From Paracamarosporium sp. OC-R06-R3 (taxonomy: Eukaryota > Ascomycota > Dothideomycetes > Pleosporales > Didymosphaeriaceae), in the NCBI GenBank assembly GCA_019828545.1, contig JACVRA010000095.1, forward strand, positions 375,305 through 439,304: a DNA stretch of 64,000 nucleotides. Reading direction: 5' to 3'. The notes under the pieces were generated by a model. That model was not told the DNA's origin, made no database searches, and was given only the letters and a program-made list of their open reading frames with translations. Numbering within the stretch: the stretch's first letter is position 1; each line of letters opens with the position of its first letter. This document shows positions 57,887-64,000 of the stretch, piece by piece. Made by a program: the position numbers and the translations under genes.

Positions 57887-58784
57887 CGTGGCGGCGGGGT
57901 GGAGAACGTTGCGGGGTGGGCGACGGGAGGAGGAGGGTGACCCGGATAGGAAGCGAGTGTAGATAAAGCGAAGGAAGAAGAGATTGGAGCGATAAAGCAG
58001 GTTTGGCTGTGAGGGCTTCTGGAGCGTATAGCTGGTCGTGTGTGGCTGAAGCTCGGACCAATGACGATGGTTTTGACTGCGAAGCTTACCTCCTCGAGAC
58101 TTGCATTCTGATAGCTCCTGCATTCACTTTATATTATAATTTCTATCAACTATCAAGATAAACTGCACGATGACTCAAGCAATTGTTTCATCTTCAAAGA
58201 CTACCTGTGATGGAAATGGGTGAAGGTTGTTGCTCGATGCTAATCGCCAGCATTGCCCCGCACTCCCATTGGAGGGGCAGCTATCGTAAACGCATTGCCA
58301 TTCCAGGCCTCATATTGCATATTTAGAGATAAACGTTGATCGAAGGAGCAATAGGCTCCCATAGCTAGCTTCTTGAACCTTCTAAGGCAAGGATGCCGGC
58401 GCAATGTGGTCGCCAGCGAAGGTCTTATCTAACCCAACGGTATCTAGGGCCGACTTCGGGAGCGCCCACTATCACCGATGCTATCCGTGACCCTCACCAG
58501 TCATACTCTTCTTTCCAAACCTCAACACCATTCCCTTAGCGCCGACAGCTGCATATCTGCCTAGGTACGTCTTCTGAAGCTCAGGAAGTGCATATAATGT
58601 CGGCGTACTTGCCATCTTCTCACATAACGGACCTTCCCCACGTTGCCACAAAATTAGTCATTTAGTCCACTATTACAATATCCTTTCACGCCTTCATTGA
58701 CTTGCCTTGTACATCACACTGACATTGCAACAGATTCACAGACGTTTAGTTTAAGTATCTAAATCAAGAGCAAGGACGTTCAAC
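57887..58784. other. Divergent intergenic region, no gene seen
   Basis: About 900 bp between the GS-like gene and the SDR gene. AT-rich in the middle. No RNA gene or repeat recognised. Confidence 0.5.
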
Positions 58785-59862
58785 ATGGGTCGCCTTGAGG
58801 GAAAGAACTGTGTTGTCACAGGAGCTGCTGGGTACGTATATCACAAGTCGGCACCAGCATGTTCTCTCAACCGCATAACATTGCATCAATATCTCCCATT
58901 TCACCCTTCATTGCTGTGTTTCTATCTAGAAGATTCAGGCCCATTTCTCCTAGATATCACCTGTCCCTATTCATCCCGTTTCCGGCTCTATTAAGTCTTT
59001 CTTTCAAAGCCCCTAACATCGCTCTAGAGGTATTGGTCTGGAGACATCCATCCTATTCGCTCGTGAGGGCGCCAACGTCCTCCTCTCCGACATTTCTGGA
59101 CCTGCCCTGGAGAAAGCCCTGGACAAGCTTAAGTCCGTCGTCCCAGACGCCAAGAAGATCGAGAGCAAGGTTACCGATGTGTCCAAGGAAGCAGATGTCA
59201 AAGCCATGGTTGAGCACGTAGACTCTTGGGGCGGTCTCGATGTCATTTTTAACAACGCTGGAATCATGCATGCCGATGATGCCGATGCTATCGACACGCC
59301 TGAAAAAATCTGGGATCTTACGCAGGCTATCAACGTCAAGGGCGTGTGGTTTGGCAGCAAGTACGCTGTGTTGAGCTTCAGGAAGCACAACAAGAAGAAG
59401 GGCAGCGTGATCAACACTGCGAGTGTTGTGGCACTTGTGGGAAGTGCGACGCCGCAGCTTGCTTACACGGCGAGCAAGGGAGCGGTTTTGGCCCTGACGA
59501 GGGAGTTGGCTATGTGCCATGCGAGGGAGGGATATCGCTTCAATGCTCTTTGCCCTGCACCACTCAAGTAGGTCACCTTTTTGGTGTGCAATCATCGCTC
59601 ATCATGTGCTAACGCGTACAGCACCCCTCTCCTCCAGGACTGGCTTGGTGACGACGCAGCGAAGCGTCACCGCCGTGAGATCCACTTCCCAACTGGTCGT
59701 TTCGGTGAGGCGATCGAGCAGGCGCAAGCAGTCCTCTTCCTTGCCAGTGATGAGAGCAGCTTCGTCAACGGTACGGATTTCGTTGTCGACGGTGGTATGT
59801 CCAAGTGCTACATCACACCTGAGGGTCCGTCCACGGAGCCGCCGAAGAACAATGCTCGCTAG
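58785..59862 (+). CDS. Short-chain dehydrogenase/reductase (classical SDR)
   Basis: Three exons (58785-58831, 59028-59567, 59622-59862; introns 196 and 54 bp) give 275 aa. The first splice restores the cofactor motif TGAAGGIGLETS; next come SDISGP, the NNAG motif in DVIFNNAGIMHADD, VINTASVVALVG with the catalytic Ser, YTASKGAV with Tyr and Lys, and RFNALCPAPLNTPLL across the second splice. NGTDFVVDGGMSKCYITP is the usual end of this family. An Asp after the second beta strand (LLSDIS) suggests NAD preference. Substrate unknown; cytosolic. Confidence 0.93.
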
Positions 59863-61621
59863 ATATCTATATCTAGGCGGCCTGAGGCACTGGTTGCGGT
59901 TACGATTTTCGTTTACTCCAGGGATCAATGAAATTGGTAATGGCTCGGACAGGGAGTCAGATAGGCATGTCCCGGCGCTGAAGGCGGATCATTTATCTTT
60001 CGTAGATTCTAATGATTGAATGCTGCGAATTACGAGACAATGTAATGATCTTATGTTCATGTCGCTTCCTGGTCTAGATTTAGAGACTTGCCAGAAGCTC
60101 CACCAGTGCTATACTTCCATGTGGTAGCTTGCTGCTGCTAATTCTCGCAGCAGTGATGATTATCAGCGATTATCAACGAAGGCACGCATCATCAGCACAT
60201 CACGTAATTATGGACCCCCGCCTCCCTAATGAAATAGGCTACCTTTTTGTTTTTAATCAAAGAGAATCCTTCTCGTATTTGTCACGCTTGCTTGTCTCCA
60301 GGTTGCCAAGGACATTTAAGAATTGTAGTTGATCTCGTATATTCATACAAGAGGACAACACCGACATGACGGTAAGAAACCATGGCTTGAAACCCGCGCA
60401 GAAGGAAATCGATAACTTGTCGTGTGTTTTAAGGATTGACTCATATATCCAGAGACTGGAGCGCCGTGCTCCAACGTAGCATGCAGCTCTAATTTCTTAT
60501 GAGCGAGATTTTCCACATGCATCATATCGGCGTTGTTTACCAGAGGAAAGCAGAGGCATAGTACCCAGAGTTCGTGTTTTGTGATGTCGTGTGTAAACTT
60601 TAGAATTCCCGACCCGCAAAATGGTTGAGTATGACAGGGAATTTTGACACATTGGTGCTTTGACGGTAGAACTTAGATAATCAGGCCACTGGGCGTTCCC
60701 TCGACCACATGGCAGTGGTTTCCGACGCAAGCATCATTGGTTGCCGCTTAGGGATGTGGACATGAAGATTTCCGGATTGTGTATTTCGCTCGCCGCATCA
60801 GGCTGTAGATCCTAATTTTTACAATTTGGTATCCGAATCCCATGGTTTGTATTTGAATAGAGTAACAGATTTCCGTGTCGCGGTCGTATGTATCTTGTTG
60901 TCGCTGTTCCAAGACGAGAAACAAAGACCATGTATTCGTCAACCGATGTTTTTTTGCCGAGAACAACATCCCTTATTCTTTAGCTAGCTTGAGAGATGCC
61001 GAGCTCCATGACCGCGCAAAGCATCACCGTAGAAGTCATGAAGTTCTTCTGTCAAAAAACCTTCACATGTACTTCAAGCGTTTGTCTTTAGAAATCTTCC
61101 CGGTGACAGACATTTAAGCGTAGGGTAGGCATCTGTGTGTGGACCATGAGCAGAGCTCAGAATAGTTTTAGTAGCTTGCAGTGTGTGGAGCGATTTTGGA
61201 GGAGTGTGGAGAAGAGAAGAGAAAGTGAGAAGGACGGTTTTATATAGAGGAGCTTCGTCTGGAGTTTTATGAGAGAAAGTTTGATTGTGGGTTAGGGCGA
61301 AACTTGGCTAGGTTGGGCGAGTGCGGGTGCTGATGGGATTGGCTGGAATAGGAGGGTATTATTTGGTCACCTGGGCTTGGGGAAGCGCACATGCTATCGG
61401 ATTCTTCGTGATGGTCGATGCTACTGGTGGAATCTTGTGTTTATTATGATGAACTTTGGACGTGAGCTACGCGCTCGAAGTGGAGGGCTGGATCCCTCTT
61501 CTGTCATGATGACAATGGACAAAATAACAGGGTTGTTCTATTGCTATCAAACGATGATACATTGAGTTTATAACCTCGAGCCAAGTATACGCCAGTCCAC
61601 ATTGTAAGCCCGTCGTTGCAT
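59863..61621. other. Long convergent spacer, no credible gene
   Basis: About 1.76 kb between the stop codons of two convergent genes. Only short unconvincing ORFs are present. A CTATATAAAA motif on the minus strand near 61240 could be a TATA box for an unrecognised minus-strand transcript, but I cannot build a gene below it. Confidence 0.45.
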
Positions 61622-62944
61622 TTACGCCATGGGCATCTTCTGGCCTGGAATAGCATCGAGCCCTGAATGCCGGTTAGCATGCTTTCTGATTACAGCAGTT
61701 AATCAAACTCACAGTCATCATCCCCGATATCCTCATTAACCTTCCTCGGAACAGAGCATGAGTTCATCGCCTCAATCGACTGTGTCTTCATCGTGCTGCA
61801 CTGAACATAGCATTCCTCGTCCAAGATCTTCTGCAGAGCATCGTCTTTCCAACCGAAAACGTAGTCTCCATGGTTGCCGAAGCCGGTACTATACGGTGTC
61901 ATTTAAAGGAGATCAACGGTGGTGGATAACTTACGTGTCTCCGAATGACCAAACAAATGGCTGGCTTCCATCAGCCGGCCAGTCGGCTTTCTTGTTGAAC
62001 GCTTTGGTCTCGAAAATAACCTCGTACATCACTTGAGCTACGCGTACTGGGTGTGATGCCGGGCAGGGGCCTTGATTCTCAAAAGTGCCGTTCGCGGGGT
62101 AAGACATGTGTGAGATGTGGTCTGGGCTGTCGAGATCGACGCCGTTCCAACATCTTTTCGCTATTAGATTCCATACCTAATATTGCGAGGAACTCCTACT
62201 CACGTTGGGAAGCGCAGATTGACCATGATACCTGCAGGGCATGGCTTAGCCGGAAAGTCCTTCGTCTCAGGGTAGCGTGTGTTCATGTCTTGCAGACATG
62301 TGTACGTGAGCTGTGGATACTTGTCTGCCTCTGGTTTAGTTGAAGCGGTCGGTGAGCCGATGAGCATGCGAAAACCCTGCAAGCGTTTAGCATAGTGTGA
62401 GTGCGACTAACGCATGACTTACTGGCTGGAATGCTTTGACCTTGGCCTTCTGTTGGTAGTCCTAAATGTGGATACCACGTCAACGAATATCCTTGACGAG
62501 TGTTTACTGCGAGTCTGCGTACCCCGAGCGAAGCTTGCATATAGTACACCGTCATTCCGCCCCTCTGACCTTCGAACCCGGCATTGCCTTTTTGTGGTAC
62601 ACGTTTGTACGTGCCATTGCGAGCGCGGAAGAATAGAGATGCAGTCCAATAATTGCTGAAATCCTCTACTGATCGTTAGCTCTATTCTACGATGTTGGTC
62701 TCTTAGTCATACCGGAAGGCTGGCAGGATGTGCATGTAGATAGCTTGGCTAGGTCGTGGTCCTCCTTGTACATGGACGTATTGAACGAGTTGCCACCGAT
62801 GATCTGGTGTAGATGCGGAGAGGGTTCTATGCCAGGATTCACCAGCGGATCCAGTCTGTCAACTACGAGCTGTGAGCATCCAAAGCGTATCAACGCATGC
62901 GAGGGCGCAACGAGCGCTAGACCGGCGAGTGAGGTCCAATGCAT
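61622..62944 (-). CDS. Secreted DUF1996 family protein
   Basis: Seven exons (62713-62944, 62523-62665, 62423-62461, 62204-62376, 61935-62153, 61713-61888, 61622-61662; introns 46-61 bp) give 340 aa. The start is the Met of MHWTSLAGLALVAPSHALIR, a signal peptide; the Met ten codons earlier is less likely. DUF1996 landmarks: FGCSQLVVDRLDPLVNPG, PSPHLHQIIGGNSFN, CQPSEDFSNYWTASLFFRAR across the first splice, FQPGFRMLIG, AGIMVNLRFPTCWNGVDLDS, VMYEVIFETKAFN, GDTTGFGNHGDYVFGWKDDA and WLDAIPGQ at the end. Conserved Cys and His residues fit an extracellular protein, often linked to cell walls; biochemical role unknown. Exon 3 is only 39 nt. Confidence 0.93.
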
Positions 62945-63603
62945 CGCGATGTTGTGAGATTTGGTGACCAGCAACAGGTTGTGTGGGTCGTAAAGTGTTA
63001 GGAAACGAGAGGGGGGTTTTCGCTTCTAATGAGCACTTCCTGGAATTCATGGCCCACGCGTGGCGTAGATTGCTACTGCAGGAAGGCAATTACAACCGTC
63101 TATCTGGTATCTTAAGCTAGTCTAGGATGCTAGCTGAGAATCGTAGTTTGCACATTGATCCGATGCGTGAGATGCGGTTCGAGACTAGTACCCCTTGGAT
63201 GTGTAGTGCTTGGGGAACTGCCGATACTGCTGGTTCTTGCAGTTGTGGATCTCATATAGGAAGTATCGATGTAATATAGAAAGCATGGCTAGCCGTTTGA
63301 CCGGCATGTTTGTGCAACCTCACCGTGTCGATTCATTGACCAATTGATGCAGTATGGGAAGGCACCTATGCTCGATGTACATGTTGAGATGTAGGATATT
63401 TAGTTTTGATGGGTTCATGCGAGCATGCGTGGTTGGTCGAGGCAAACATCCCACACTGTTCGTTTGGCATTCTGCTTGCGCAGTCGTGTTGCTGCAGCAT
63501 CCTCGGATTTTAGCCGGATAGATCATCGTCTGCCAGTTATTACACAGTAGAGCTATCGATAGCAGAGATGGTGCATGTGCAAAGGAGCTCCGTTTTCATG
63601 CGT
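62945..63603. other. Intergenic
   Basis: About 660 bp, including the promoter of the DUF1996 gene. No other feature recognised. Confidence 0.5.
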
Positions 63604-64000
63604 CTAGAACCAAGAAGGTCTTCGGGAGCAAGGATACATGGTCAGTGGATCAAACCTGGCCGGGAGGAGCGCAGTTAAAGAGACTGGCAGAGGCTGCTGA
63701 TGAAACTTGTAGCTCTCAAGTAGCCCTTTTAACTTCGTAACGACATTGTAGTGTGGGTATACAGCGACGTCGTATAAAGTCATGATGTTCAACGCGTTCG
63801 AAGCCACCACTGAACTATCGTTCTCGGGATCCCAGGATAGGAAAACTCGGTAAGGATGAACCATGAGTGCGGCATCAAACGAGACGAGATGACTAGCACG
63901 GAGAGCTGGTGTTCGCATTGGTGCATGCGGGTGATCAGCCAAACCTGGGGAAGTCAGCCGCCGACGTAAGGCACCCGATGATGCGGAGATCACGGTTTGG
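63604..64000 (-). CDS. Partial ORF running off the window edge, unrecognised
   Basis: An open minus-strand frame without a start enters from beyond the right edge and stops at 63604. It contains protein-like stretches (HLVSFDAALMVHPYRVFLSW, ASNALNIMTLYDVAVYPHYN) and would be the 3' exon of a gene mostly outside the window. Family not recognised, and an intron inside this stretch cannot be excluded. Confidence 0.35.
   Translation of the reverse strand, partial: QTVISASSGALRRRLTSPGLADHPHAPMRTPALRASHLVSFDAALMVHPYRVFLSWDPENDSSVVASNALNIMTLYDVAVYPHYNVVTKLKGLLESYKFHQQPLPVSLTALLPARFDPLTMYPCSRRPSWF

Noticed and set aside
60366..60479. 37-aa ORF MTVRNHGLKPAQKEID...
   Set aside because: Too short and without context. 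A GTAAGA after the second codon could even be a donor, but no partner exon was found.
62560..62600. GGTTCGAA box on the minus strand
   Set aside because: Lies in an exon of the DUF1996 gene, and the stems do not pair.

Overview
The window is 64 kb of nuclear DNA from a filamentous ascomycete. Genes carry many short introns (mostly 46-66 bp, GT..AG). The content is typical of Pezizomycotina: a Zn(II)2Cys6 regulator of the ARCA type, an AA11-type LPMO, a CBM1 secreted protein, a DUF1996 secreted protein, a CTF8, RGP1, KRE6/SKN1, SSN6 and MSC7 homologue, and a DUR3-type urea transporter. The gene set fits Dothideomycetes (possibly Pleosporales), but that placement is inference. Exon joins were worked out by hand. 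For every multi-exon model reported as a gene with high confidence the summed exon length is divisible by three.

Layout. 0-7 kb: one giant gene (about 2304 aa) with an N-terminal AA11-like LPMO domain followed by thousands of bases of repeats, many introduced by Lys-Arg sites. 8-12 kb: a possible gene remnant, CTF8, a CBM1 protein and two lineage-specific proteins. 12-22 kb: an apparent catabolic neighbourhood with an NAD-dependent epimerase/reductase, a Zn2Cys6 regulator, an FMN 2-hydroxyacid oxidase, a DHDPS-family aldolase and an aldehyde dehydrogenase. 22-24 kb: a frameshifted small gene and a glycine-zipper protein. 24-32.5 kb: a urea transporter divergently paired with an NtaA-type flavin monooxygenase across a spacer with three HGATAR sites, then HMG-CoA lyase and a secreted berberine-bridge-like oxidase. 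33-44 kb: a rhodopsin-like 7-TM protein, RGP1, a candidate small membrane protein and a KRE6/SKN1 glucan-synthesis protein. 46-54 kb: a probable mitochondrial protein of unknown role, SSN6/CYC8 in eight exons, and a 3.7-kb GC-rich spacer with two heptamer tandem arrays. 54-64 kb: an MSC7-like membrane ALDH with a 7-nt micro-exon, a glutamine-synthetase-like protein, an SDR, a seven-exon DUF1996 protein and a partial ORF at the edge.

How the genes may work together. In the 12-22 kb block, an aldolase of the DHDPS superfamily would release pyruvate plus an aldehyde, the ALDH could oxidise the aldehyde to an acid, and the FMN enzyme could oxidise a 2-hydroxy acid to a 2-keto acid under control of the embedded regulator. 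The urea transporter/monooxygenase pair looks like a nitrogen-scavenging unit. The most unusual object is the LPMO-repeat fusion, which looks like a Kex2-processed polyprotein attached to a copper oxygenase.
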